Positions 1 to 8,289 of a stretch of DNA of 60,266 bases are shown here, piece after piece. Origin of the DNA: an uncultured Oscillospiraceae bacterium (GTDB taxonomy: Bacteria > Bacillota > Clostridia > Oscillospirales > Oscillospiraceae); NCBI GenBank assembly GCA_947627735.1, contig CANQXG010000013.1:1-60266 (forward strand). The letters are read 5' to 3'. Position 1 is the first letter of the stretch; each line of letters opens with the position of its first letter. The notes under the pieces are model-generated. The model saw nothing but the letters and a program-made list of their open reading frames with translations. It did no database searches and was not told where the DNA came from. The translations under genes were made by a program, and so were the position numbers.

Positions 1-1166
1 TCCCGCAGGTGCTCCAGACTGCCGCCCTCGTCCGCGGCCAGGATGCGCAGGCCCTTCAGGGCCTGGGAGCCGGTCTCCGGCTCGTCCAGCTGCTCCAGGG
101 GCAGCGTCACGGTGAACCGGGACCCGGCGCCCTCCTTGCTGGACACGTGGATGGAGCCGTTCATCATCTCCACCAGGTTGCGGGTGATGGTCATGCCCAG
201 GCCGGTGCCCTCGATGCGGCTGACGCCGTCGGCCCGCTCGAAGGGCTGGAATATCCGGGCCAGGAACTCCGGACTCATGCCGATGCCCGTGTCCTGGACG
301 GTAAATTCGTAATAGGCGTATGTGCCGGTGTTGCCGTAGCGCTCGCCGGTCTCCCGCACACGCAGAGAGATCTCCCCCTCCTCGGGGGTGAACTTCACGG
401 CGTTGGAGAGGATATTGATGAGGATCTGCTGGATGCGCAGCTGGTCGCCCCGGAGGTGCTCGCAGCGGATGCCGGTGAAATCCAGCTCCACCTTCTGGCG
501 CTTCTTGTCCGCCTGGGGCTGGAACACGGCCATCAGGGCATGGATGAAGTCGGCCATGGTGAACTCCTCCGGGGAGAGGGTCATCTTGCCCGACTCGATG
601 CGGCTCATATCCAGGATGTCGTTGATAAGCCCCAGCAGGTGGCGGCTGGACAGATCGATCTTTTCCAGACAGTCGCTCACCCGGCCCGTGTCCGCCACGT
701 GGGTGCGGGCGATGGTGGTCATGCCGATGATGGCGTTGAGGGGGGTGCGGATGTCGTGGGACATGTGGGAGAGGAAGTCGCTCTTGGCCTGGTTGGCGGC
801 GTTGGCCGCGTCCAGGGCGCTGCGCAGGGCGGCGGAGGCGGCCTCCAGCCGCTCCTGGAACCGCTGCATCTCCCAGGTGTCGTCCCGCAGGATCACCACC
901 GCCAGGCCGCCTTCCCCCATGGCCAGGCGGGAGGTGAACTGCTGCTCCCCCAGACGGACGGTCTGCCGGCCGGCGTCATGGCCGGCGGCGGTGTCGTCCA
1001 GCGCCTGCTTCAGCGCCGAGAGCAGAGCTGACCTGTCCGGCAGCGCGTTCGCCGCCGGATTTTCATATACGCACTGCCATTGGCCGTCCCCGTCCCGGCC
1101 CGCCATCAGCACGGGCACGGGCAGGATATCGTAGGGGGCGGTCAACGCCGGGTCAGGCCGCTGCAT
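1..1166 (-). CDS. Hybrid sensor histidine kinase, 3' end outside window
   Basis: Cytoplasmic-looking kinase with no membrane segment. 388 codons are visible, starting at the ATG at 1164-1166, and an ideal ribosome-binding site (AAGGAGGTCC) lies just upstream at 1171-1180. Residues 1-100 resemble a degenerate PAS-type input domain. A HisKA H-box ([18 protein letters not shown]) has phospho-acceptor His near residue 137. The HATPase_c N-box (NAVKFTP, Asn near 255) and the G-boxes (DTGIGMS, GTGLGMTI) follow. From about residue 374 a receiver domain begins (LRILAADE) and runs off the window edge, so the number of receivers is unknown. Its closest relative in the window is the kinase at 11747-14290, which shares the HisKA/HATPase layout. 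No output regulator is adjacent. Confidence 0.92.
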   Translation of the reverse strand, partial: MQRPDPALTAPYDILPVPVLMAGRDGDGQWQCVYENPAANALPDRSALLSALKQALDDTAAGHDAGRQTVRLGEQQFTSRLAMGEGGLAVVILRDDTWEMQRFQERLEAASAALRSALDAANAANQAKSDFLSHMSHDIRTPLNAIIGMTTIARTHVADTGRVSDCLEKIDLSSRHLLGLINDILDMSRIESGKMTLSPEEFTMADFIHALMAVFQPQADKKRQKVELDFTGIRCEHLRGDQLRIQQILINILSNAVKFTPEEGEISLRVRETGERYGNTGTYAYYEFTVQDTGIGMSPEFLARIFQPFERADGVSRIEGTGLGMTITRNLVEMMNGSIHVSSKEGAGSRFTVTLPLEQLDEPETGSQALKGLRILAADEGGSLEHLR

Positions 1167-1192
1167 GGTCGGACCTCCTTGGGTGGGATGGG

Positions 1193-2212
1193 TCAGGGAC
1201 AAAATACGTTTTCCGGGCCGATGTCGGCCAGGGTGGGCGTGCCGCACATGGTCATGGTGTCCTTCAGCTCCGCGATGATCTTGTCCAGATACACCTGCAC
1301 GCCCTCGGTGCCGGCGGCGTAGACGAAGGGCACCAGGGGCCGGCCTATCAGCACCGCGTCCGCGCCCAGGGCCAGCGCCCGGAACACGTCCGTGCCGGAG
1401 CGGATGCCGCCGTCCACGAAGATGGGGATGCGACCGTCCACCGCCTTGGCGATGGCGGGCAGCACCTCCGCCGTGGAGGGCACGCCGCCCAGGACCCGGC
1501 CGCCGTGGTTGGACACCACGATGGCCGCCGCGCCGCCCTCGATGGCCTTCTCGGCGCCCCGGGGGGTCATGATGCCCTTGACGATGAAGGGCATTTTGGC
1601 GTAGGCGGTGATCTGGCGCAGCTCATCGACGGACTTGCTGCCGGCGTTGGGGTTGAAGGCCTTCAGGAAGGGCAGCCCCGCTCCGTCCACGTCCATAGCG
1701 GCGGCGAAGATGCCGTTGGCGTTGAGGATGTCCAGCTTCTCGAACACCGCCTCCAGGTTCCAGGGCTTGATGGTGGGGATGCCCATGCCATCCACCTGGA
1801 TCATGTCCTGGACGGAGCTTTTCATGATCTCCGGGTCCAGGCCGTCGCCGGTGAAGGCGGCCACGCCGTAGCCGGCGCAGGCGGGGACCAGGATGGAGTT
1901 GTAGGTAAAGTCGGTGTGCTTATCCCCGTAGTGCAGGGGCAGCGAGCCGAGAGGCGCGACGAATATGGGCGCCTTGAAGTCGTGGCCGAACAGGTTAAAG
2001 GTGGTGTCCGCCGGCTGGCTGGGGCAGAGGGTGTCCATGTTCACCAGGACCTCCTGCCATTTGGCGTAGTTGCGGGCGGCCACGTTGTTGGGGGGCTTGC
2101 AGCCCGGGCCGGGGATGGTGTTGCCGCAGGCGCGGCCGTCGCACACGGGACAGGCCTTGCAGGTGGGGCCTACCTGGCCCCGGGCCGCCTCCAGGATCTC
2201 ATTGTATGTCAT
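1193..2212 (-). CDS. FMN-dependent alpha-hydroxy-acid oxidizing protein
   Basis: 339-residue TIM-barrel flavoenzyme of the lactate/glycolate oxidase and (S)-2-hydroxy-acid dehydrogenase family, which oxidises a 2-hydroxy acid to the 2-oxo acid. The catalytic-base motif SNHGGR (His about 236) is present, as is the FMN phosphate-binding segment IPIFVDGGIRSGTDV followed by ALGADAVLIGRPLV. The N-terminus carries a Cys-rich stretch (CKACPVCDGRACG) not found in classical glycolate oxidases and common in clostridial members. This might hold a metal or Fe-S site, which is inference. The substrate cannot be read from sequence. It lies 26 bp downstream of the kinase start on the same strand, so the two could be cotranscribed. 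Its promoter lies at 2264-2291. Confidence 0.88.
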   Translation of the reverse strand: MTYNEILEAARGQVGPTCKACPVCDGRACGNTIPGPGCKPPNNVAARNYAKWQEVLVNMDTLCPSQPADTTFNLFGHDFKAPIFVAPLGSLPLHYGDKHTDFTYNSILVPACAGYGVAAFTGDGLDPEIMKSSVQDMIQVDGMGIPTIKPWNLEAVFEKLDILNANGIFAAAMDVDGAGLPFLKAFNPNAGSKSVDELRQITAYAKMPFIVKGIMTPRGAEKAIEGGAAAIVVSNHGGRVLGGVPSTAEVLPAIAKAVDGRIPIFVDGGIRSGTDVFRALALGADAVLIGRPLVPFVYAAGTEGVQVYLDKIIAELKDTMTMCGTPTLADIGPENVFCP

Positions 2213-2229
2213 GGTCCAGCGCTCCTTTT

Positions 2230-2291
2230 ATATGTAATAATTGAACATATGGTAACTGCTTTTATTATATCTTGTCAGGGCAAAATGTCAA
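2230..2291 (-). promoter_or_regulatory. Sigma-A promoter and dyad operator for the 2-hydroxy-acid oxidase gene
   Basis: On the minus strand, TTGACA (2291-2286) and TATAAT (2269-2264) are separated by 16 bp. Between the -10 box and the start codon lies an inverted repeat, ATATGT-N9-ACATAT (2230-2250), a plausible repressor operator. The promoter is near-consensus. The operator is inferred from symmetry alone. Confidence 0.7.
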
Positions 2292-2312
2292 TCGCCGATG
2301 AAAAGGAGAAGG

Positions 2313-2326
2313 TGACAAAATTGTTA
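2313..2326 (+). promoter_or_regulatory. Candidate BceR-type binding site upstream of the response regulator
   Basis: TGACA-AAAT-TGTTA matches the TnACA-N4-TGTAA pattern described for BceR-like regulators at nine of ten defined positions. It lies about 60 bp upstream of the response-regulator start. A weak -10-like TAAACT is at 2361-2366. This suggests autoregulation. A better match sits in front of the ABC ATPase. Confidence 0.45.
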
Positions 2327-2386
2327 GGTCCCGGGGGTGGAAACGGGCCGGCAGGTCTGGTAAACTGGGGCGGGGGTGAGGGAAGG

Positions 2387-3067
2387 ATGTACAGAGTGTT
2401 CCTGGTGGAGGACGACGAGGTGATCGCCTCCCGGCTGGAGAAGTATATGGCCAGCTGGGGCTTCGAGGTGCGCCGGGCAGCCGATCTGCGCCGGGTGATG
2501 GAGGAGTTTCGCGCCTTCGATCCCCAGCTGGTGCTGCTGGACATCGGCCTGCCCTATTATAACGGCTACCACTGGTGCCGCCGGATGCGGGCCGAGTCCC
2601 GGGTGCCCATCGTGTTCCTGTCCTCGGCGTCGGACAATATGAACATCGTCATGGCCATGGACATGGGCGGGGACGACTTCATCCCCAAGCCCTTCGACAG
2701 ACAGGTGCTGATGGCGAAGGTGCAGGCGGTGCTGCGCCGCAGCTATGACTTCCAGGCGCCGCTGACGGTGCTCCAGGCCCGGGGCGCGGTGCTGAACACC
2801 GCCGACGCCACGCTGTCCTTCGGCGGGGAGCGGATCGAGCTGACGAAAAACGACTACCGTATCCTGGAAACGCTCATGGCCAACAAGGGACGGATCGTCA
2901 GCCGGGAGGCGCTGATGGAGAAGCTGTGGCAGACGGACAGCTTCGTGGACGAGAACACCCTGACGGTGAACGTGGCCCGGCTCCGGCGGCGGCTGGAGGC
3001 GGCGGGCCTGGAGGGGTTCATCGTGACGAAAAAGGGCGTGGGCTATATGGTGGAGGAGCGGGAATGA
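2387..3067 (+). CDS. OmpR-family response regulator, BceR-like
   Basis: 226-residue two-component regulator. The receiver domain (residues 1-118) has the acidic pocket VEDD (8-10), phospho-acceptor Asp52 (LLDIGLP) and conserved Lys101 (PKPFD). A winged-helix trans_reg_C DNA-binding domain (about 130-226) ends in the usual wing (FIVTKKGVGYMV). The frame stays open upstream to about 1505. The ATG at 2387 was chosen because homology begins at MYRVFLVEDDE and GGGTGAGGGAAGG precedes it. The stop overlaps the start of the kinase gene by 4 bp (ATGA), indicating translational coupling. Together with the intramembrane-type kinase and the ABC pair downstream it forms a complete BceRS-BceAB-like resistance module. 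Confidence 0.93.
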   Translation: MYRVFLVEDDEVIASRLEKYMASWGFEVRRAADLRRVMEEFRAFDPQLVLLDIGLPYYNGYHWCRRMRAESRVPIVFLSSASDNMNIVMAMDMGGDDFIPKPFDRQVLMAKVQAVLRRSYDFQAPLTVLQARGAVLNTADATLSFGGERIELTKNDYRILETLMANKGRIVSREALMEKLWQTDSFVDENTLTVNVARLRRRLEAAGLEGFIVTKKGVGYMVEERE

Positions 3068-4044
3068 GAGTGGGGTCATATCTGCGCCGGGCTGCCGGAC
3101 CGGCGGCGCTGCTGGCGCTGTTCGCGGGGCTGTTCGCCCTGGTGGCCTATCTGGAGGGCACGCCGGCGCCGGCGGTGGGCTATGCGGCGCTGCTGTGCGC
3201 GGCGGCGGGGCTGGTGTGCCTGGCGGCGGGCCATATCCGCTATGCCTCCCGGCGCAGGGCGCTGGCCGCGGCGCTGCGGGACCCGGCGCTGCCGATAGAG
3301 CTTCCGGCGCCGGCGGACGGGCTGGAGGAGGACTACCAGCGGCTGGTGCGGGCGCTGCGGGAGGAGCTGGCCCGCCGGGAGGCGGCCAACAGCCGGGCCA
3401 TGGAGGACCGGCTGGACTGGTTCACCGGGTGGGTGCACCAGATCAAGACCCCCATCGCCGGGATGGACCTGCTGCTGGACGACGACGCGCCGGACCGGGG
3501 GGAGATGAAAAACCAGCTGTTCCGCATCGAGCAGTACGCGGAGATGGCCCTGGGCTATCTGCGGCTGGACGGGGGCCGGGACCTGGTGCTGGCCCGGTAT
3601 GACCTGGACGCCATCGTGCGCCGGGCGGTGAAGAAATACGCCGGCTGGTTCATCCGCCGGGGGGTGGCGCTGGACTATGACCTGGGCGAGCAGCGGGCAC
3701 TCACCGACGAGAAGTGGCTGGGCTTCGTCATCGAGCAGGTGCTGTCCAACGCCCTGAAGTACACACCCAGGGGCAGCGTGCGCATATACGCCGAGCCAGG
3801 GCCGGTGCTGGTGGTCCGGGACACGGGGGTGGGCATCGAGCCGGCGGACCTGCCGATGGTGTTCGAAAAGGGCTACACCGGCTTCAATGGCCGGCAGGGG
3901 GACGGCCGGTCCACGGGCATCGGGCTATATCTGTGCAGGCGGGTGTGCCGCATGCTGGGCCACGATATCGCCCTGCGCTCCCGGCCCGGGGAGGGCACCG
4001 AGGTGCGCATCGACCTGACGGAGCGAAAGCTGGGCGTGGAGTGA
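3064..4044 (+). CDS. BceS-like intramembrane-sensing histidine kinase
   Basis: 326 residues. Two closely spaced N-terminal membrane helices (about 12-30 and 38-56) have almost no extracellular loop, the hallmark of kinases that sense through a partner ABC transporter. The H-box is WVHQIKTPI (His about 125), typical of the BceS/GraS group. The ATPase domain shows NALKYTP, DTGVGIEPADLPMVFEKGYTG and STGIGLYLCRR. The gene starts inside the response regulator stop (ATGA). Family knowledge says such kinases respond to flux through the BceB-type permease encoded two genes downstream. The inducer, probably a cell-wall-active peptide, is not readable from sequence. Confidence 0.92.
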   Translation: MRVGSYLRRAAGPAALLALFAGLFALVAYLEGTPAPAVGYAALLCAAAGLVCLAAGHIRYASRRRALAAALRDPALPIELPAPADGLEEDYQRLVRALREELARREAANSRAMEDRLDWFTGWVHQIKTPIAGMDLLLDDDAPDRGEMKNQLFRIEQYAEMALGYLRLDGGRDLVLARYDLDAIVRRAVKKYAGWFIRRGVALDYDLGEQRALTDEKWLGFVIEQVLSNALKYTPRGSVRIYAEPGPVLVVRDTGVGIEPADLPMVFEKGYTGFNGRQGDGRSTGIGLYLCRRVCRMLGHDIALRSRPGEGTEVRIDLTERKLGVE

Positions 4045-4048
4045 AAAA

Positions 4049-4082
4049 TGACAGGAATGTAAGCCAGGGCGGGAAAGTGTAA
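4049..4082 (+). promoter_or_regulatory. BceR-type operator upstream of the ABC transporter genes
   Basis: TGACA-GGAA-TGTAA at 4049-4062 is an exact match to the TnACA-N4-TGTAA recognition pattern of BceR-like regulators. A second TGTAAGCCA follows at 4078-4086, a direct repeat of 4058-4066. A CATAAT -10-like box is at 4116-4121 with a poor -35 (TGGCAC, 4093-4098), as expected for an activator-dependent promoter. It sits between the kinase stop and the ATPase start. Confidence 0.6.
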
Positions 4083-4138
4083 GCCAAAACGATGGCACGC
4101 CTTTCCCGTCCGGTCCATAATGGGGCCAAAGGAGGTCG

Positions 4139-4909
4139 ATGACCGTGGCGCTTTTGGAAGTGGAGGGTCTGCAAAAGACATATACGACCCGGTACGGGGG
4201 CCAGGCGGTGCCCGCCCTGACGGGGGTGAGCTTCACGCTGGAGGAGGGCCAGTTCGCGGCGGTGATGGGGGAGTCCGGCTCCGGCAAGACCACCCTGCTC
4301 AACGTGGTGGCGGCCCTGGACCGGCCCACCGCCGGCACGGTCCGGCTGGACGGGCGGGACACCGCCGCCGTGCCGGAGAGGGAGCTGGCCGCCTTCCGGC
4401 GGGAGAACCTGGGGTTCGTGTTCCAGGAGTTCAACCTGCTGGACACCTTCGACATCCGGGACAATATCCTGCTGCCCATGGTGCTGGCGGGCCGGTCCCG
4501 GCAGGAGATGGAGCGCACATTGCCGCCCCTGGCGAAAAAGCTGGGCATCGCCGACATCCTGGGGAAATACCCCTACGAGGTCTCCGGCGGGCAGAAGCAG
4601 CGCACCGCCGTGGCCCGGGCGCTGATCCTCTCGCCCCGGCTCATCCTGGCGGACGAGCCAACCGGGGCGCTGGACTCCCGCAGCTCCGACGCCCTGCTTG
4701 AGCTGCTGGACGAGGTCAACGCCGGGGGCCAGACCGTGCTCATGGTGACCCACTCGGTGAAGGCCGCCAGCCACGCCGGGCGGGTGCTGTTCATCAAGGA
4801 CGGGACGCTGTACCACCAGCTGTTCCGGGGCGACGACGACCGGGGGCGGTTCTACGGCCGCATCTCCGACGCCCTCACGGCGCTGGCGGGAGGGCGGAGC
4901 GATGGATGA
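4139..4909 (+). CDS. BceA-like ABC transporter ATP-binding protein
   Basis: 256-residue ATPase of the MacB/LolD/BceA type. Walker A is GESGSGKTT (Lys about 50), the Q-loop region is FVFQEFNLLDT, the signature is VSGGQKQR, Walker B is LILADEPTGALD and the H-loop is MVTHS. AAAGGAGGTCGATGACC provides the ribosome-binding site, and the GTGGCG downstream is not needed as a start. The coding end overlaps the permease start by 8 bp. In BceAB-type transporters this subunit powers peptide removal from the cell surface and the signalling complex with the kinase. Confidence 0.94.
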   Translation: MTVALLEVEGLQKTYTTRYGGQAVPALTGVSFTLEEGQFAAVMGESGSGKTTLLNVVAALDRPTAGTVRLDGRDTAAVPERELAAFRRENLGFVFQEFNLLDTFDIRDNILLPMVLAGRSRQEMERTLPPLAKKLGIADILGKYPYEVSGGQKQRTAVARALILSPRLILADEPTGALDSRSSDALLELLDEVNAGGQTVLMVTHSVKAASHAGRVLFIKDGTLYHQLFRGDDDRGRFYGRISDALTALAGGRSDG

Positions 4910-6887
4910 GCGGTTCTATCTCCGGCTGGCCTGGGACTGCATCCGGAAAAACCGGCGGCTGTACGTGCCCTATCTGCTCACGGTGGCCGGGGCCGCGGCG
5001 GGATTTTACATGCTGGCCACCACCGGCGACCCGTCGGGTATGGCCGACCCCGGGGACGTGCGGTTGATCATGCGGACGTGCACGGTGGTGCTTGGACTGG
5101 TGTGCGGCGGATTTTTGCTTTACACCAACGGCTTTCTGATGAAGCAGCGGGGCCGGGAGTTCGGCCTGTACGCGGTGCTGGGCCTGGACCGGTCCAACAT
5201 GACCCGGCTGCTGGCCTGGGAGACGGCCTTCACCGCCGCCATCGGCGTGGGGGCCGGCCTGGCCGCGGGGGTGCTGCTGGACAGGCTGCTGCTGATGATC
5301 CTGGCGAAGCTGTCGGGCATGCCCTACGCCGGGCCGGCGGTCTATGGCCGGTGCCTGGTGCTGACGGCGGGGGTGTTCGCCCTCATCCTGGGGCTGATCT
5401 TCGCCGCCAATATCATCCGGGTGGGGCGTATGTGTCCGACGGAGCTGCTAATCAGCAAGGATGTGGGGGACAGGGAGCCAAAAAGCAAGTGGTTCGTCAC
5501 AGTGGTGGGGATCGTCCTGCTGGGGGCGGGCTACGGCATCGCCATCTGCCGGCCCGCGCTGATGGAGGGCGTGGTCGTCGAGGACATCCTGTGGTTCTTC
5601 GCGGCGGTGCTGCTGGTGATCTTCGGCACCTTTGCCCTGTTTCTGGGCGGGACGGTGACGGGGCTGAAGCTGCTGCGCCGGTGGAAGGGTTATTATTACA
5701 AGGCCCGGCACTTCGTGTCCGTGTCCGGCCTCATCCACCGCATGGGCCGCAACGCCGCGGGCCTGGCCATCATCTGCATATTGTCCACGGCGGTGCTGGT
5801 GATGGTGTCCAGCACGGTGTGCCTGCGGGCGGGGCTGGAGAGCAGCCTGCGCGGGTATTTCCCCCGGGACGTGATGTGCCAGTTCGGCAGCATGGCGGAA
5901 AACGACTGGGACGGGCTGCTGGCCGGGGCGATGGAGGACGCCGTCGCGGCGGGCTATCACCCGAAGGACACGGTGCGCTATCTCTACTGGGAGTACGGCT
6001 GGAGCGTGGACGGCGGCAGGACCGGCACGGACCTGGCCTTCGTGGACGCGGCGGGCTATGAGGCCATCACAGGCCGGGCGCTGTCCCTGGGGCCGGACGA
6101 GGTGCTGACCGACGCAGCGGAGGACACCCTGACGGTCATGGACGCCGCTTTCACCGTGGCGGGCGGCCTGGGGCCGGAGGACCCGGTGATGGCGTATCTG
6201 GGCCGGGTCCTGGGGGTCGGGGACATGGAGGACATGCCCCGGACCCTGGTGGTGGCGGACGGCGGGGCCATCCTGGCCCTGCGGCAGCGGGCGGAGGAGT
6301 ACGGCCAGACCGACCCGGATTACAGCTACAGCTTCGGTACCTTCGTGGACCACAACATGGACTTCGACCTGCCCGCCGGGGAGGACAGCCGGGCGTGCCT
6401 GGCCGTCATCCGGCAGTATGTTTTGGACCACGTCTATGAGGGGGCCTTCTCCGACGGCAGCGCCAGCATCGGGCAGGCCCGGAGCGATCTGCTGGTGCAA
6501 TTCGGCTCGCTGCTTTTCCTGGGGCTGTTTCTGGGCACGCTGTTCCTGGGCGGGGCGGCGCTGCTGATCTACTACAAGCAGGTGTCCGAGGGCTACGAGG
6601 ACCGGGAGCGGTTCGCCGTGATGCGGCAGGTGGGCATGGACGAGGGGCTGATCCGCCGGTCCGTCCACAGCCAGATCCTGCTGGTGTTCTTCCTGCCGCT
6701 GGTCACCGCCTTCTGCCACATGGCGGCGGCCTTCCCGCTGGTGGCGCGGCTGCTGGAGGTGTGGGACATGAGCGACAGGGGACTGTTCATGGTCTGTACC
6801 CTGGGCGCGGCGGCGGTGTTCGCGGCGCTGTACACGGCGGTGTACCTGCTGACGGCGCGGGTATACGCCCGGCTGGTGGGCCGGTGA
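4902..6887 (+). CDS. BceB-like ABC transporter permease (FtsX domains)
   Basis: 661 residues with about ten predicted membrane helices in the 1 + 3 + 2 + 1 + 3 layout of BceB proteins. A large extracellular domain of roughly 200 residues (about 310-525) lies between helices 7 and 8, followed by a C-terminal FtsX-type bundle (LLVQFGSLLFLGLFLGTLF and two more helices). The extracellular domain is the part that recognises the antimicrobial and signals to the BceS kinase, and its sequence is poorly conserved in the family, so the ligand is unknown. The start overlaps the ATPase gene by 8 bp. It is the last gene of the operon and is followed by a hairpin at 6906-6933. Confidence 0.92.
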   Translation: MDERFYLRLAWDCIRKNRRLYVPYLLTVAGAAAGFYMLATTGDPSGMADPGDVRLIMRTCTVVLGLVCGGFLLYTNGFLMKQRGREFGLYAVLGLDRSNMTRLLAWETAFTAAIGVGAGLAAGVLLDRLLLMILAKLSGMPYAGPAVYGRCLVLTAGVFALILGLIFAANIIRVGRMCPTELLISKDVGDREPKSKWFVTVVGIVLLGAGYGIAICRPALMEGVVVEDILWFFAAVLLVIFGTFALFLGGTVTGLKLLRRWKGYYYKARHFVSVSGLIHRMGRNAAGLAIICILSTAVLVMVSSTVCLRAGLESSLRGYFPRDVMCQFGSMAENDWDGLLAGAMEDAVAAGYHPKDTVRYLYWEYGWSVDGGRTGTDLAFVDAAGYEAITGRALSLGPDEVLTDAAEDTLTVMDAAFTVAGGLGPEDPVMAYLGRVLGVGDMEDMPRTLVVADGGAILALRQRAEEYGQTDPDYSYSFGTFVDHNMDFDLPAGEDSRACLAVIRQYVLDHVYEGAFSDGSASIGQARSDLLVQFGSLLFLGLFLGTLFLGGAALLIYYKQVSEGYEDRERFAVMRQVGMDEGLIRRSVHSQILLVFFLPLVTAFCHMAAAFPLVARLLEVWDMSDRGLFMVCTLGAAAVFAALYTAVYLLTARVYARLVGR

Positions 6888-6905
6888 GGCAGACGAAACA
6901 GCAAA

Positions 6906-6933
6906 CGCCCCGGGGGTGAAGGCCCCCGGGGCG
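6906..6933. terminator. GC-rich hairpin after the BceAB-like operon
   Basis: An 11-bp perfect stem, CGCCCCGGGGG / CCCCCGGGGCG, with a 6-nt loop lies 18 bp after the permease stop. No U-tract follows, so it may be a weak terminator or an mRNA 3' end stabiliser. Confidence 0.55.
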
Positions 6934-7028
6934 CCGTCAACTGTACCAAAAATCGCCGCAGGGGCGGGCGACGCTTGGGGCAGAATGGATAATTTGCAGG
7001 ATTTAGACGATGAAATTTCATTTTTTCC

Positions 7029-7057
7029 TTGAAATATCGTTCCGCGGAGCATATAAT
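7029..7057 (+). promoter_or_regulatory. Sigma-A promoter for the TAXI-TRAP operon
   Basis: TTGAAA (7029-7034) and a perfect TATAAT (7052-7057) are separated by 17 bp. The start of transcription would be near 7064, giving a leader of about 60 nt ending in GGGAGGATAAACAC before the ATG at 7127. Confidence 0.8.
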
Positions 7058-7126
7058 GAGCGTACGTTGCAGAATCGGAAACGAAAAGCTGCATGAACCG
7101 GCAAAAATCATTGGGAGGATAAACAC

Positions 7127-8137
7127 ATGAAAAAGCTACTTGCACTCCTGCTCGCTCTGCTGATGGTCCTGTCCCTGGCCGCCTGCGGCGGCTCCGGCAG
7201 CAGTTCCGGCGACGCCGGCGATAATGGCGGCGACGCGGCTGCCTCCGGCACCAGCCTGTCCATCGGTACCGGCGGCTCCAGCGGCACCTATTATGCCTTC
7301 GCCGGCGTGCTGGCCACCTACATCAAGCAGGAGACCGGCATCGATATCACCGTCAACGAGACCACCGGCTCCGCCGCCAACATCACCGGCATCGACCAGG
7401 GGATGTACGATCTGGCCACCGTCCAGTCCGACGTGCTGGGCTACGCCTACAACGGCACCAACACCTTTGAGGAGACCGGCGCGGTCAACTCCTTCGTGGT
7501 CCTGGGCGCCCTGTACGCCGAGCAGGTCCAGCTCATCACCTGCGACCCGGCGATCACGTCTGTGTCCGACCTGGCCGGCAAGAACGTGTGCGTGGGCGAC
7601 GTGGGTTCCGGCACCTATTACAACACCATGGACATCCTGTCCGCCTACGACATGACCATCGACGACATCAACCCGGTGTACCAGTCCTTCCAGGACTCCG
7701 CTGAGAGCCTGAAGGACGGCAAGATCGACGCCGCCGTCGTCACCGCCGGCGCGCCCACCCCCGCCATCACCGACCTGGCCGCCACCAAGGACGTGTACAT
7801 CATCTCCATCGACCAGGAGCACATGGATAAGCTGCTGGCCAACGCCCCCTGGTATGCCTCTTACACCATCCCCGCCGGCACCTACAATGGCTTTGACGAG
7901 GACGCCACCACCATCACCACCAAGGCGACCCTGATCGCCAAGTCCGACATCGATGACGACACGGCCTACACCATCGTGTCCACCATCTTCGACAACGCGG
8001 ACGCCATCGCCGAGCTGCACGCCAAGGGCGCGGAGCTGGATCTGACCTTCGCCACCGAGGGCATGGCCGCCCCCTTCTCCCCCGGCGCCGCCAAGTATTA
8101 CGCCGAGCACGACATCACCGTGGAGGCCGCCGGCTGA
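7127..8137 (+). CDS. TAXI-family TRAP transporter solute-binding lipoprotein
   Basis: 336 residues. The lipoprotein signal peptide (lipobox LAAC, Cys about 20) is followed by a Gly/Ser/Asp-rich linker. The TAXI domain opens with LSIGTGGSSGTYYAFAG and contains the typical GSAANI, VGDVGSGTYYN and DAAVVTAGAPTPAI segments. It would sit on the outer face of the membrane and deliver a substrate, usually an organic anion, to the TRAP permease encoded 152 bp downstream. Which substrate is unknown. Codon use is strongly biased to C/G-ending codons, suggesting high expression, and it has its own near-consensus promoter. Confidence 0.95.
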   Translation: MKKLLALLLALLMVLSLAACGGSGSSSGDAGDNGGDAAASGTSLSIGTGGSSGTYYAFAGVLATYIKQETGIDITVNETTGSAANITGIDQGMYDLATVQSDVLGYAYNGTNTFEETGAVNSFVVLGALYAEQVQLITCDPAITSVSDLAGKNVCVGDVGSGTYYNTMDILSAYDMTIDDINPVYQSFQDSAESLKDGKIDAAVVTAGAPTPAITDLAATKDVYIISIDQEHMDKLLANAPWYASYTIPAGTYNGFDEDATTITTKATLIAKSDIDDDTAYTIVSTIFDNADAIAELHAKGAELDLTFATEGMAAPFSPGAAKYYAEHDITVEAAG

Positions 8138-8160
8138 TACGCAGAAAAGCATGTAACGCT

Positions 8161-8252
8161 GGAGTGCCGCGCCTTTGACGCGGCACTCCGAGTCCGTATA
8201 TCAGCGGGGTATAGCAGCCGCAGGGGCGGCTATGGTCCCATAGCCGCCCCTG
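8161..8252. repeat. Two strong intercistronic hairpins between TAXI and TRAP permease genes
   Basis: Hairpin 1 (8161-8189) is an 11-bp perfect stem, GGAGTGCCGCG/CGCGGCACTCC. Hairpin 2 (8221-8252) is a 14-bp perfect stem with a 4-nt loop. Neither is followed by a U-tract. They probably set differential expression by protecting the upstream mRNA or partly terminating, so that the abundant binding protein exceeds the permease. This role is inferred from position. Confidence 0.6.
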
Positions 8253-8289
8253 GGACTTCTATATCCGGCACATTTCCCGGAGGTAACGC

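Noticed and set aside
1505-2386. Upstream extension of the response regulator frame
   Set aside because: It overlaps the oxidase gene antisense and has no family homology; the receiver domain begins at 2387.
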